From positions 1-49,450 of the forward strand of contig CATLGV010000025.1 of NCBI GenBank assembly GCA_949948735.1: a stretch of DNA of 49,450 nucleotides, given 5' to 3'. Position 1 is the first letter of the stretch. Every line of letters starts with the position of its first letter. The notes under the pieces are model-generated. The model saw nothing but the letters and a program-made list of their open reading frames with translations. It was not told where the DNA came from and made no database searches. This DNA is from an uncultured Lachnospiraceae bacterium (GTDB taxonomy: Bacteria; Bacillota; Clostridia; Lachnospirales; Lachnospiraceae). Shown piece by piece: positions 7,463 to 16,459 of the stretch. Both the position numbers and the translations under genes were made by a program.

Positions 7463-9136
7463 CTTTTCCTGTGCGGTCCGTATCAGCTCTCTTGCGTTTT
7501 CCCGCACGGCATCCGTAATGTCCTCACCGCCGAGCATTCTTGCAAGCTCGTCCACGACCCCGTCCGCCTCCAGACAGGTAATATCGGTGATGGTTTTGTT
7601 ATCCACCACCTGCTTTGCGATGCGGAAATTGGAATCCGCCATCGCCGCAATCTGCGGAAGATGCGTGATACATATAATCTGATGGCTTCCCGCCAGCGCG
7701 CCCAGCTTCTCCGAAACCTTCCACGCGGTTTTCCCGCTGATTCCCGCGTCAATCTCATCAAAAATCAGCGTCGGTATCCTGTCCCTTACGGCAAGCACGG
7801 TCTTGATGGCAAGCATGATTCTGGAAAGCTCACCGCCGCTTGCGACATTTCCGAGGCTTTTTACCGGTTCGCCCGGATTGGTCGAAATCATAAATTCCAC
7901 CTCGTCAAAGCCGCCGGCAGTCATCTCCTCCTTCTCGCGCACCTGTATCTCAAACCGGACGGCAAGGAAATTCAAATCCGCCAGCGCCGCGGCCATATCC
8001 GCGGAAAGCTTCTCTGCCTCCGCCCTGCGCACCCTGGACGCCTGCGCGCATTCCTTCCGAAGGCGCGCATAAAGCGCCGCTATCCGTTCCTCGAGCTGCG
8101 CCTTATAGGCGTCCGCGTTTTGAAGTCTGTCGATTTTCTCTGCAAGCTCCTGCTGATACGCCAATACCCGCTCTATGGTTCCACCGTACTTGAGCTTGAG
8201 ATGATTGAGCTGATTATACCGCTCCTGCGTCTGCGCAAACGTCTCCGCGTCAAATTCCATGTCTGCCATATATTCGGAGAGCTCTCTGTTAAAATCGCCA
8301 AGCAGTGCGTCAATATTCTCAAGCTCATCCGCAAGCTCCCTGACCCGCGCGTCATACTCCTCGACGCCCCGCAGCTCACGCACCGCCCATCCGACCGCAT
8401 CTCCGGCAGAATGCTCTGCGTCGGATGCGGTATACCGGTGCGCCCTCGCGGCCGCCTCCGCAAGCTGCCTGCCGTTTGCCATTCTTTTATACTGCTGCTC
8501 GACAGCCTCGTCCTCCTCCGCACTCGGCCGCGCTTCTTCTATCTCATTGTATTCAAATTCCGCAAGGGAAAGCTCCTTGGCCTTCGTCCCCTCGTCCCCC
8601 GCAAGCGCCTCCAGCTCCCGCGTAAGCCCCGTATAGATATGATAATCTTCCTTTATTTTATCCTTTATCTGCGCAAGCTCTTCTCCCGCAAACGCGTCCA
8701 GGATCTCCAGATGGTTCTTTTTGTACAGCAGCGACTGATGCTCGTGCTGTCCGTGAATGTCAATCAGCAGCTCCGCAAGCGCTTTCATCTGCTTTGCCGT
8801 CGCTGTCTCCCCGCATATTTTACACAGGCTGCGCCCCGGCAGAATCCTGCGCTGGATGATAATAATCCCATCCTCCTCCACCGGTATGTCAAGTGCGCGG
8901 ACCGCCGCAAGAATCCCGCTGTCCTGTACCTGAAATATCAGCTCCACCAGCGCGTATTCCGCCCCCGTCCTTATCATGTCCTTATCCGCCCGCGCTCCCA
9001 GCGCAAGATTGACGGAGCCGATGATAATCGACTTTCCGGCGCCGGTCTCCCCGCTTAAGATATTCAGCCCTTCCTTAAAATTGACCTCCGTCTCCTCTAT
9101 GAGCGCAAGATTTTTCACATGTAAACTGATTAACAT
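7451..9136 (-). CDS. recN: DNA repair protein RecN
   Basis: RecN is an SMC-like ATPase acting at double-strand breaks. The 561 residues have the expected plan: Walker A GETGAGKS at 29-36, long coiled-coil arms in the middle (about 150-380, rich in A/E/R/L), an ABC signature ASGGELSR and Walker B LIFDEIDAG in the C-terminal third. It is the last gene of the operon that begins with asp23. argR ends 7 bp upstream of its start. ArgR-RecN pairing is standard in Firmicutes; spoIVB, which normally follows, is 5.7 kb further on. Confidence 0.96.
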   Translation of the reverse strand: MLISLHVKNLALIEETEVNFKEGLNILSGETGAGKSIIIGSVNLALGARADKDMIRTGAEYALVELIFQVQDSGILAAVRALDIPVEEDGIIIIQRRILPGRSLCKICGETATAKQMKALAELLIDIHGQHEHQSLLYKKNHLEILDAFAGEELAQIKDKIKEDYHIYTGLTRELEALAGDEGTKAKELSLAEFEYNEIEEARPSAEEDEAVEQQYKRMANGRQLAEAAARAHRYTASDAEHSAGDAVGWAVRELRGVEEYDARVRELADELENIDALLGDFNRELSEYMADMEFDAETFAQTQERYNQLNHLKLKYGGTIERVLAYQQELAEKIDRLQNADAYKAQLEERIAALYARLRKECAQASRVRRAEAEKLSADMAAALADLNFLAVRFEIQVREKEEMTAGGFDEVEFMISTNPGEPVKSLGNVASGGELSRIMLAIKTVLAVRDRIPTLIFDEIDAGISGKTAWKVSEKLGALAGSHQIICITHLPQIAAMADSNFRIAKQVVDNKTITDITCLEADGVVDELARMLGGEDITDAVRENARELIRTAQEKKRA

Positions 9137-9143
9137 GAACCCT

Positions 9144-9602
9144 TTAATTCCCTCCGTTCAAAATTTTGTTGATTTTATCCATCACAAGCATGGTCTCTTC
9201 GACCGATTTCACTGCCGCCATAATCGTATCGTCCCCCGCAATGCAGCCCACAATCTCCGGAAGCTTCATCGCGTCAACCGCCGCCGCTACTGCCATCGCC
9301 ATCCCCTGTACGGTTTTGATCACCAGAATGTTCTGCGCCATATTCATAGAAACAAAGCCGTCCCGCAGAACGCGTATATACTTATCACCCAGTCCGGTAT
9401 CGTCCCTGGGAACGGTCACGTACTTCTGTCTGCCGCTGCCTGTCGATATCTTTGACAGGTTTAGCTCGCGGATGTCCCTTGATACGGTTGCCTGCGTGAC
9501 CTCAAACCCTTCCTTCCTCAGATAAGCCGCCAGCTCCTCCTGTGTCTCAATATCGTATTGATTGATCAGCGCTACTACCGCTTCCTGCCTGCGTGTCTTC
9601 AT
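9144..9602 (-). CDS. argR: Arginine repressor ArgR/AhrC
   Basis: The 152-residue protein binds ARG boxes to repress arginine synthesis and activate catabolism when arginine is present. The N-terminal winged helix runs through EELAAYLRKEGFEVTQATVSRD (about 21-42, continuing as IRELNL). The C-terminal hexamerisation and arginine-binding domain contains GCIAGDDTIM near residue 122, with the conserved GDDT(I) aspartates. GGAGGAG lies immediately before the ATG. It sits between nadK and recN in one transcription unit, a common arrangement, and is probably a global regulator encoded away from its targets. No arg gene is in this window. Confidence 0.95.
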   Translation of the reverse strand: MKTRRQEAVVALINQYDIETQEELAAYLRKEGFEVTQATVSRDIRELNLSKISTGSGRQKYVTVPRDDTGLGDKYIRVLRDGFVSMNMAQNILVIKTVQGMAMAVAAAVDAMKLPEIVGCIAGDDTIMAAVKSVEETMLVMDKINKILNGGN

Positions 9603-9620
9603 TCTCCTCCATACCTCTTT

Positions 9621-10433
9621 CTAAACCATGCGCATTTTTTTATGCAATGTATCCAGAAAGCTGGCTTCACTCAGCTTCATAATCTTTGTTACCTTGTCGG
9701 AGCGTATGATTCTGATTTTGTCGCCCTTACTCAGGCTGACCGGGCAGCGCCCGTCAAAGCTCGCGTCAACCTGCTGCTCCTCCCCCGGCTTATATGCGCC
9801 GATTTCAATGTCGATCACATCATCCTCCGCCAGAATAATAGAGCGGTTATTCACTAATGTATGGGAGCATACGGGCGTCATCATAATCAGCCGCGCCCGC
9901 GGCTCCACAATCGGGCCGCCCGCGGAAAGATTGTATGCCGTAGAACCGGTCGGCGTCGATATAATCATACCGTCCGCGCTGTATGTACTGAGCAGCCTTC
10001 CGTTTACATGGATATTAAAGTTAATCACGTGCAGCGCGCCCTTTCGGTTGATGACAATATCGTTAAGCGCCATCTGCGGCGCCATGCTCTCTCCCGCAAT
10101 CACCGGTATCCCGCTGAGCATCATCCGCGCCTCTATCTCGTATTCATTCGCTATCAGGCTGTCCAGCGCCGCCTCCACGTCGTCCTTGTCAACCTCCGCA
10201 AGATACCCGAGCGTACCGAGATTGACACCGATAAAGGGGATATGCATCCCGACATACTCACGCGCCGCCCGCAGCAGCGTACCGTCCCCGCCCAGAACAA
10301 TAATCCCTTCAACCGACGCGTCCACCGTATCCCTGCACACACAGCCCCTGTCCGTCAGATACTTCCTGATATTCCTTGTAATATCCCCGTTTCCGTCCTT
10401 AAACTGATTCGTATAAATATAAAAAGTTTTCAT
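9621..10433 (-). CDS. nadK: NAD kinase
   Basis: It phosphorylates NAD to NADP. The 270-residue protein has the NAD-kinase motif GGDGT at 48-52 with the catalytic Asp50, and the glycine-rich TPTGSTAYNLSAGGP motif near 145-160. GGGAG precedes the start. It is the eighth gene of the asp23-to-recN operon, 11 bp downstream of tlyA. Placing NADP supply beside dxs and ispA is common in Firmicutes and may reflect NADPH use in the MEP pathway, but that link is inference. Confidence 0.96.
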   Translation of the reverse strand: MKTFYIYTNQFKDGNGDITRNIRKYLTDRGCVCRDTVDASVEGIIVLGGDGTLLRAAREYVGMHIPFIGVNLGTLGYLAEVDKDDVEAALDSLIANEYEIEARMMLSGIPVIAGESMAPQMALNDIVINRKGALHVINFNIHVNGRLLSTYSADGMIISTPTGSTAYNLSAGGPIVEPRARLIMMTPVCSHTLVNNRSIILAEDDVIDIEIGAYKPGEEQQVDASFDGRCPVSLSKGDKIRIIRSDKVTKIMKLSEASFLDTLHKKMRMV

Positions 10434-10444
10434 TCATGCTCCCT

Positions 10445-11293
10445 TTATGCCAAGGTCTTATGCGCCAGCTCCACCGTTTCCGCAATCAGCTGCCCAAAGG
10501 TCTCGTGCACCGCGGCTGCGTCCCTGCTTCCGGACACGGCCTCCCCGCCGTCAGCGTGCTTTTCTTTCTGTATATGCATCAGATATTCAATATTTCCTTC
10601 CGGCCCCCTGATCGGAGAAAAATCAAGGTGCAGGATTGCAAATCCCTTTTCCATCGTAAAGTCAAATACCCGCTCTATCACTTCCCTATGTACCGAGGCT
10701 TCCCTTACGACGCCCTTCTTGCCCACCTTTTCACGGCCCGCCTCAAACTGGGGCTTAATCAGGCATACCATCTGTCCCTCCGCCTTTAATAAGGTATGCG
10801 CCGGACCCAGTATTTTATCAAGGGAGATAAACGACACGTCAACCGAGGCAAAATCCGGCGCCTCCGCGAGATCCTCCCGCACCACATAGCGGAAATTGGT
10901 CTTTTCCATACAGACTACGCGCGCGTCGTTTCTGAGCTTCCACGCAAGCTGCCCATGTCCTACATCTATGGCGTACACCCTGGCTGCGCCGTTTTGCAGC
11001 ATACAGTCGGTAAATCCGCCTGTAGATGCGCCGATATCCATACAGACCGCGCCCGCAAGCCCGATGCCAAACCGTTCTATCGCTTTTTCCAGCTTCAACC
11101 CGCCGCGGCTCACATACCGCAGGGTATTTCCCCGAACCTCGATTCTTGCCTTCGACGCATCGAACATCGCGCCGGCCTTGTCCTCCTTCTGGTCATTGAC
11201 ATAGACGCAGCCGGACATAATCACCGCCTTTGCCTTCTCCCGCGACTGTGCGAGCCCTTCCTGCACCAGAAGCACATCCAAGCGTTCCTTCAT
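10445..11293 (-). CDS. tlyA: TlyA family rRNA 2'-O-methyltransferase
   Basis: TlyA methylates ribose of specific cytidines in rRNA in species where it is studied; the target here is inferred. The protein has an N-terminal S4 RNA-binding domain (about 1-60, RLDVLLVQEGLAQSREKAK) and an FtsJ-like SAM domain with DIGASTGGFTD near 85 and a VKPQFE-like LIKPQFEAG motif. I place the start at the ATG at 11293 (MKERLDVL, 282 aa) because GGGGGA lies just upstream. An in-frame ATG at 11305 has no Shine-Dalgarno. It follows dxs by about 18 bp. TlyA/YqxC next to dxs, nadK and argR is typical of Firmicutes. Confidence 0.93.
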   Translation of the reverse strand: MKERLDVLLVQEGLAQSREKAKAVIMSGCVYVNDQKEDKAGAMFDASKARIEVRGNTLRYVSRGGLKLEKAIERFGIGLAGAVCMDIGASTGGFTDCMLQNGAARVYAIDVGHGQLAWKLRNDARVVCMEKTNFRYVVREDLAEAPDFASVDVSFISLDKILGPAHTLLKAEGQMVCLIKPQFEAGREKVGKKGVVREASVHREVIERVFDFTMEKGFAILHLDFSPIRGPEGNIEYLMHIQKEKHADGGEAVSGSRDAAAVHETFGQLIAETVELAHKTLA

Positions 11294-11311
11294 ACCTTCC
11301 CCCATAAAATC

Positions 11312-13168
11312 CTATACCAGATATCCGCAGATCCTTTTCTCTATCGTATCCGGGTCGATGCCCACCTCCCTGCGCAGCTCCTCGACATTCCCATGCTCCA
11401 CATACTCGTCGGGAATCGTGACGCTCAGCAGACGGACCGCCGCGCCGGACGCGCTCAGATATGCCCGTACCTTCTCCCCAAAGCCGCCGCTTGCGACATT
11501 TTCCTCCATCGTAACGAGCATTCTGTGGCTTTTGCACGCTTCATCAAGGATTTCCGTATCAATTGGCTTCACAAAACGCGCATTGATAATGCTGCACGCG
11601 TATCCTCTGCGTATCAGCCGCTCCCTTACGATAAGCGCAGTCTTCACCATGCTTCCCACTGCCACCAGCGCAATATGGCGCTCCTTATAAATCCATTCCG
11701 CCTTCCCCAGACGCACCGGATCCCGGTATTCGCGCAGCCCGTCAAAGGCCTCCCCGCGTGGGTACCGCAGCGCAATCGGGCCGCCAAAGGCAACGGAAAA
11801 CTTCAGCATATCCGAAAGCTCCCATTTGTTTTTCGGCGCCATAATATGCATATTCGGGATAGAGGATAAATACGACAAATCAAAAATCCCCTGATGTGTC
11901 TCCCCGTCGCTTCCCACAAGCCCCGCACGGTCTATCGCAAACACCACCGGCAGGTTCTGGATACAGACGTCATGCAAAATCTGGTCGTACGCCCGCTGTA
12001 AAAAGGACGAGTAAATCGCTACCACCGGCTTCATACCGCCCGCCGCGAGCCCCGCCGCAAAGGTCACGGCGTGCTCCTCCGCGATGCCGACGTCAAAGAA
12101 TCGGTCCGGATACATATTGCGGAAACGCTTCAGCCCCGTACCATCGGGCATTGCGGCCGTTATCGCCACAATATCCTTGTCGCGGTCTCCCAGCTTGCAC
12201 ATCACGGTCGAAAAGACGTCCGTATAGCTGGATTTCGTCTTGGGCACCGCCGGCAGGCCCGTCTCAATATCAAAGGGCTCCGCCCCGTGAAATCTTGCCG
12301 GATGCTTCTCTGCAGGCGCATAGCCTTTCCCTTTCTGTGTAATGACATGAATAATCACCGCGGATTTGCAGCGTTTCGCCTCCCGCAGCACCTTGAGCAT
12401 CGCGTTGATATTGTGCCCGTCCACAGGGCCCAAATACGTCAGCCCCATGTCCTCAAAAAACATCCCCGGTATCACAAGCTGCTTGACGGAGCTCTTCACC
12501 CTGCGGATGCTCTCCACAATCGGCTCCCCAAGCCGCGTATCCATCAGGGAATTGTAAATCCCCTCCTTGATATCAAGGTAATTGTCGGCCGTCCGGATAT
12601 TGTTCAGGTACTTCGACACGCCGCCTACATTCTCGGAGATGGACATATTATTATCATTCAAAATAATAATGAAATTCTTCTTCATCCGCGCCGCATTGTT
12701 GAGCGCCTCATAGGCCATGCCGCCGGTCAGCGACCCGTCCCCGATCACGGAAATTACGGTATGATTTTCGTTGCGCAGATCCCTTGCCTTGACAAGCCCC
12801 AGCCCTGCGGAAACAGAGGTGGAGCTGTGTCCGGTATCAAAGCAGTCGCACTCGCTCTCCTTGCGCTTGGGAAAGCCGCTCATGCCGCCGTATTTGCGCA
12901 GATTTTCGAAGCCGGAGCGCCGCCCCGTAAGAAGCTTATGCGTGTAGGACTGATGGCCCACATCCCAGACAATCTTATCCTCCGGCAGATTCAGGCTTAA
13001 GTGAAGCGCCATTGTGAGCTCCACCGCACCCAGATTGGATCCCAGATGCCCGCCGGTCACGCTGATTTTGCGGATGAGAAATTCCCTGATTTCTTCCGCC
13101 AGCAGATTCCAGTCCTCCGGCTTTACGTTCTTAATATCGTTTTCCTTCTCTATTGTCTCTAAAATCAT
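11312..13168 (-). CDS. dxs: 1-deoxy-D-xylulose-5-phosphate synthase
   Basis: This thiamine-diphosphate enzyme condenses pyruvate and glyceraldehyde 3-phosphate, the first step of the MEP isoprenoid pathway. The 618-residue length is typical. An N-terminal domain carries GHQSYTHKLLTGR near 72 and the TPP-binding GDGSLTGG near 143. The transketolase-like pyrimidine domain follows with GIAEEHAVTFAAG near 360, and a C-terminal transketolase domain closes it. It lies directly downstream of ispA, so isopentenyl precursor entry and prenyl chain elongation are co-expressed. Confidence 0.97.
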   Translation of the reverse strand: MILETIEKENDIKNVKPEDWNLLAEEIREFLIRKISVTGGHLGSNLGAVELTMALHLSLNLPEDKIVWDVGHQSYTHKLLTGRRSGFENLRKYGGMSGFPKRKESECDCFDTGHSSTSVSAGLGLVKARDLRNENHTVISVIGDGSLTGGMAYEALNNAARMKKNFIIILNDNNMSISENVGGVSKYLNNIRTADNYLDIKEGIYNSLMDTRLGEPIVESIRRVKSSVKQLVIPGMFFEDMGLTYLGPVDGHNINAMLKVLREAKRCKSAVIIHVITQKGKGYAPAEKHPARFHGAEPFDIETGLPAVPKTKSSYTDVFSTVMCKLGDRDKDIVAITAAMPDGTGLKRFRNMYPDRFFDVGIAEEHAVTFAAGLAAGGMKPVVAIYSSFLQRAYDQILHDVCIQNLPVVFAIDRAGLVGSDGETHQGIFDLSYLSSIPNMHIMAPKNKWELSDMLKFSVAFGGPIALRYPRGEAFDGLREYRDPVRLGKAEWIYKERHIALVAVGSMVKTALIVRERLIRRGYACSIINARFVKPIDTEILDEACKSHRMLVTMEENVASGGFGEKVRAYLSASGAAVRLLSVTIPDEYVEHGNVEELRREVGIDPDTIEKRICGYLV

Positions 13169-13184
13169 ACCCAGGCCCCCGCTC

Positions 13185-14105
13185 TCACTTTATCCGTGTA
13201 ATCAGGCTGCGCACCAGCTCCAGCAGAAAATCATTTCTCAGGGCGTAATCCCCGTCCAGAGACTCCAGTAGCGCAATGGCATGCGCAGACAGCTCCTTCT
13301 GCCGCGTCTGGGCGGCGTCCATTCCCATCAGTGTAACATAAGTCGCCTTGCTGTTCTTCTCATCACTGCCGACGGGCTTTCCAAGAACCGCAAGGCTGCT
13401 CGTCACATCAAGGATATCGTCCTGTATCTGGAAAGCGATGCCGATTTCGTACGCAGCCTGCTCTATCAACGCGGTCTGCTTCTCGTCCGCTCCGCCAAGC
13501 ACCGCTCCAATCATCATCGCCGCCTCAATAAGCGCCGCAGTCTTATGCGCATGGATAAAAAGAAGCTGCTCCTCCGTCGCCCGGCTGCCCAAATTCTCCG
13601 CCTCCATATCCGCGGTCTGTCCACCTATCATCCCGTATATGCCCGCCTTCCCGGCCAGAATGGAGAGCGCCCGCGCAATCCGCGCAGGGTCCGCAGCCTC
13701 CGTGTCAAAAGCCCGAAGCGCCGTCTCAAAGGCATAATTGAGCAGTCCGTCGCCCGCCAGTATCGCCATGGCCTCACCGTAAACGACATGCGTCGTCTTG
13801 CGCCCTCTGCGGTATTCGTCATTGTCCATCGCAGGCAGATCGTCATGCACCAGCGAATACGTGTGAATCATCTCGATTGCCGCCATAAAAGGCTCTATCT
13901 GTCCGGATACGCCGCCAAACAGCCGATATGTCTCCGCCATCAGCATCGGCCGCAGCCGTTTGCCGCCCGCCAGTATACTGTAGTTCATCGCCGCCGCGAC
14001 CTTTCCGGCAAACCCCTCCTCCTTCGGAAGGTACTTTGTCAGGAGCTGCTCAATCGCCTCTGTCTTTTTATTCTGTTCTTCCTTAAAGCTACTGTTCAAA
14101 CACAT
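13185..14105 (-). CDS. ispA: Polyprenyl synthetase (farnesyl/geranyl diphosphate synthase type)
   Basis: It condenses isopentenyl diphosphate with allylic diphosphates to make farnesyl diphosphate. The first aspartate-rich motif DDLPAMDND and the second QDDILD are intact, as are GGKRLRP and the substrate-binding GQTADM. Length (about 306 aa) fits the short-chain family. The gene overlaps xseB. I favour the ATG at 14105, with GGTGAG upstream; an in-frame ATG at 14117 and a TTG at 14099 are possible. Its place between xseB and dxs is conserved in Firmicutes. Exact product length cannot be proven from the sequence. Confidence 0.94.
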   Translation of the reverse strand: MCLNSSFKEEQNKKTEAIEQLLTKYLPKEEGFAGKVAAAMNYSILAGGKRLRPMLMAETYRLFGGVSGQIEPFMAAIEMIHTYSLVHDDLPAMDNDEYRRGRKTTHVVYGEAMAILAGDGLLNYAFETALRAFDTEAADPARIARALSILAGKAGIYGMIGGQTADMEAENLGSRATEEQLLFIHAHKTAALIEAAMMIGAVLGGADEKQTALIEQAAYEIGIAFQIQDDILDVTSSLAVLGKPVGSDEKNSKATYVTLMGMDAAQTRQKELSAHAIALLESLDGDYALRNDFLLELVRSLITRIK

Positions 14106-14301
14106 CCAACTCACCATTTTCGTTTAATTTGAGAACTTCCTTCTCCACCTTGTCGATCTTATCGTTGCAGGACTGTATCAGCTTCATCCCTTCCTTATAT
14201 ATTTTAAAGGATTCCTCGAGGGAAATATCCTCACCCTCCAGCCGCCCTATCGCGTCCTCAAGCTTCTCAAATGTCTGTTCCAATGTCAATTCCTTTGCCA
14301 T
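14089..14301 (-). CDS. xseB: Exodeoxyribonuclease VII small subunit
   Basis: The 70-residue helical protein binds XseA to form exonuclease VII, which degrades single-stranded DNA. The conserved core is visible: TFEKLEDAIGRLEGEDISLEES followed by the YKEGM.L motif. It overlaps the end of xseA by 35 bp and the start of ispA by about 17 bp, indicating coupled translation. GGAGGAAG lies upstream of its ATG, inside xseA. Confidence 0.95.
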   Translation of the reverse strand: MAKELTLEQTFEKLEDAIGRLEGEDISLEESFKIYKEGMKLIQSCNDKIDKVEKEVLKLNENGELDVFEQ

Positions 14302-15502
14302 ACGCAGCTTCCTCCGTCTGTTCGGCTCTTGCGGTAATCGTGCCGTTTTTTACATAAATCCTGACCGGGTCTCCATAGCTTACCTGATGCACATCCCTGA
14401 GGCTTTCGCCGTCCGCAGTCTCAACGTAGGCGTAGCCCTGGCTGAGCTTCTCAAGCGGCGACAGCCCCTTAAGCCGCTCCGCATACAGCGCCATCCGGTG
14501 TCTGCTTGCGGTAAGCCCCGCCTGCATCCGTTGATTCAGCCGGTTCTCCAAATCCATACAATAGCTGCGCCGCTCCCGTATCTGTCCTGCCGGGCTCAGA
14601 TACCGCAGCTGCAGCTTCATCTGCTCCAGCCGGGCCTTTTGCCGTTCCAGACGGACACTCAGGCTGTGGCTGAGCATATTCCCGTATGCCGTAAGCCTGT
14701 CCGCAAGCTGCGCGTAATCATACACCGCAAGCTCTGCTGCCGCGGAGGGCGTCGGCGCCCGCAAATCCGACACAAAGTCAATAATCGTGGTATCCGTCTC
14801 ATGGCCGACTGCCGATATCACCGGCACGCTGCAGTCAAACACGGCCTGCGCCACCACCTCTTCGTTAAACGCCCATAAATCCTCAATCGAACCGCCGCCG
14901 CGCCCGACAATCATCACATCCACGCCCAGCCGCTCCAGCGCGCGGATGCCGTTTACAATACTCTCCGCCGCCTGATCGCCCTGTACCACCGCCGGATACA
15001 GAATAATCCGGACATAGGGATTCCTTCTGGACGCAATGTTGATAATATCGCGCACCGCCGCGCCGGTGGGCGCCGTCACCACGCCAAGCGTCGTAATATA
15101 TTCTGGAACAGGCTTCTTGTAGGCCGCGTCAAACATGCCCATATCCGCCAGCTTCTGCTTGAGCCGTTCAAACTTCTCATAAAGAAGCCCCGCGCCGTCT
15201 AAGACAATCTGCTTTGCGTAAAGCTGATACTTCCCGTCCCGCTCATAAACGTCAATCGTACCGCCAACCACGACCATCTGGCCCTCCTCCAGCCTGAAGG
15301 AAAGCCCGGCGCGGCTGCCGGCAAACATGACGCACGCTATAATCCCCTTTGCATCCTTCAGGGTAAAATAAATATGCCCTGACGAATGGTACTTACAATT
15401 GCTGACCTCTCCCTTGACAAAAACAGACCGGAGCATGAAGTCCTGCGTAAACATATTTTTGATATAGGAGTTTACCTGGGCAACCGTATAGACATTCTGC
15501 AT
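14267..15502 (-). CDS. xseA: Exodeoxyribonuclease VII large subunit
   Basis: This is the catalytic subunit of exonuclease VII. An N-terminal OB fold (YTVAQVNSYIKNMF, FVKGEVSN) is followed by the catalytic domain with GVVTAPTGAA and GRGGGSIEDLWAFN, then a long helical region and a C-terminal beta segment. I set the start at 15502 (MQNVYTVAQ, 411 aa) because GGAGG lies 6 bp upstream. A longer frame to 15541 has no ribosome binding site and would run into nusB. It overlaps xseB at its end. Confidence 0.95.
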   Translation of the reverse strand: MQNVYTVAQVNSYIKNMFTQDFMLRSVFVKGEVSNCKYHSSGHIYFTLKDAKGIIACVMFAGSRAGLSFRLEEGQMVVVGGTIDVYERDGKYQLYAKQIVLDGAGLLYEKFERLKQKLADMGMFDAAYKKPVPEYITTLGVVTAPTGAAVRDIINIASRRNPYVRIILYPAVVQGDQAAESIVNGIRALERLGVDVMIVGRGGGSIEDLWAFNEEVVAQAVFDCSVPVISAVGHETDTTIIDFVSDLRAPTPSAAAELAVYDYAQLADRLTAYGNMLSHSLSVRLERQKARLEQMKLQLRYLSPAGQIRERRSYCMDLENRLNQRMQAGLTASRHRMALYAERLKGLSPLEKLSQGYAYVETADGESLRDVHQVSYGDPVRIYVKNGTITARAEQTEEAAYGKGIDIGTDI

Positions 15503-15530
15503 AGAAATCCTCCATTCCTGCCCCCTGCGC

Positions 15531-15941
15531 TCACCCCGCAAATTTTGCGAGCACGCCGTTTACAAAGCCGGAGGATTCCTCCTGTCCGAATTTCTTCGCA
15601 AGCTCTACCGCTTCGTTGATCGCCACGCCGGTCGGGACGTCCTCGTCAAAGACAATCTCATACACCGCAAGCCGGAGAATTGTCAGATCCACCTTCCCCA
15701 TCCTTCCGGTGGTCCAGCCCTTCGCCTGCCTGTTGATCATGCCGTCAATCTCTTCCAGCTTCTCAATGATTTTGTTGCCCTTCTCCGAAATATACCGCAT
15801 ATCCCTGTCGGCTATGGAGACGCCCTCCTCCTCAAAATACGAGAAGAAAAGCTGCTCCTGCTCCGACATCTCGTCCTTCTCATTGAATTCTACCCGGAAT
15901 ATGAATTTGAATATCTGTTCTCTAAGCTCTCGTCTGCTCAT
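15531..15941 (-). CDS. nusB: Transcription antitermination factor NusB
   Basis: NusB joins S10 and the Nus complex on boxA RNA during rRNA transcription. The 136-residue all-helical protein opens with [18 protein letters not shown] and ends with the conserved (AI)[11 protein letters not shown] and GFVNGVLA(K) motifs. It is second in the operon, between asp23 and xseA. The asp23-nusB-xseA order is standard in Clostridia. Confidence 0.96.
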   Translation of the reverse strand: MSRRELREQIFKFIFRVEFNEKDEMSEQEQLFFSYFEEEGVSIADRDMRYISEKGNKIIEKLEEIDGMINRQAKGWTTGRMGKVDLTILRLAVYEIVFDEDVPTGVAINEAVELAKKFGQEESSGFVNGVLAKFAG

Positions 15942-15963
15942 TTATCTTTTCCTTAATCACGTA

Positions 15964-16359
15964 TTAATGGGACTTCCCCTCTGCCATTTTGATGTCGACA
16001 ATCCGGATGTTGACATCCGCCACCTCAAAGCCGGTCATTGTCTCAATCGCCGCCTTCACCTTGTCCTGAAGCTTCTTGCAGGTCGTGGGAATATTAAAGC
16101 CGTACTCCAGCGATACCGCCAAATCGACAGATACCACCCTGTTTAATATCTGAACCTTTACGCCCTTGGTCTGCTTCTTCATGCCGACCTTCCCCATCAG
16201 CTCGTTAGGAATATTGCCGACCATCGCGTTCACGCCTTCTACCTCTGTAGCCGCCAGCCCCGCAATCATCGCTACCACGTCATTAGCGATTTTCACCGTG
16301 CCAAATTCGGTATTTTCGCTATTTGATACATATCCGCTCTTTGCCGTTTCTTTTTCCAT
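15964..16359 (-). CDS. Asp23/Gls24 family envelope stress response protein
   Basis: This 131-residue protein is of the YqhY/Asp23 family, often found ahead of nusB. YqhY in B. subtilis influences acetyl-CoA carboxylase, and Asp23 in staphylococci lies under the membrane. Core motifs are GTVKIANDVVAMIAGLAATEVEGV near the N-terminus and ALEVSLEYG-like AVSLEYGFNIP in the middle. I set the start at 16359 (MEKETAKSG), with AGGAGG 8 bp upstream. A longer frame would include the promoter. It is the first gene of the ten-gene operon down to recN. Confidence 0.9.
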   Translation of the reverse strand: MEKETAKSGYVSNSENTEFGTVKIANDVVAMIAGLAATEVEGVNAMVGNIPNELMGKVGMKKQTKGVKVQILNRVVSVDLAVSLEYGFNIPTTCKKLQDKVKAAIETMTGFEVADVNIRIVDIKMAEGKSH

Positions 16360-16392
16360 GCGTAAAACCTCCTGTACGTTTTTATTGACTTG

Positions 16393-16401
16393 ATTATACC
16401 A
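16393..16401 (-). promoter_or_regulatory. Extended -10 promoter of the asp23-nusB-...-recN operon
   Basis: The minus strand reads TGGTATAAT, a perfect TATAAT (16393-16398) with the extended TGn element. It lies about 35 bp before the asp23 ATG. There is no good -35, as expected for an extended -10 promoter. An imperfect inverted repeat TATAGGGAA/TTCCCTTATA (16420-16449) lies just upstream. Confidence 0.7.
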
Positions 16402-16459
16402 AACCACTTAAATTTTGCATATAGGGAACAACATAATTTTTCCCTTATAGACTTTTCGA

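Noticed and set aside
16420..16449. Inverted repeat TATAGGGAA / TTCCCTTATA after the lipoprotein gene
   Set aside because: It could be a terminator or an operator for the asp23 promoter, but it has a bulge, no U tract and no known matching site, so I do not call it.
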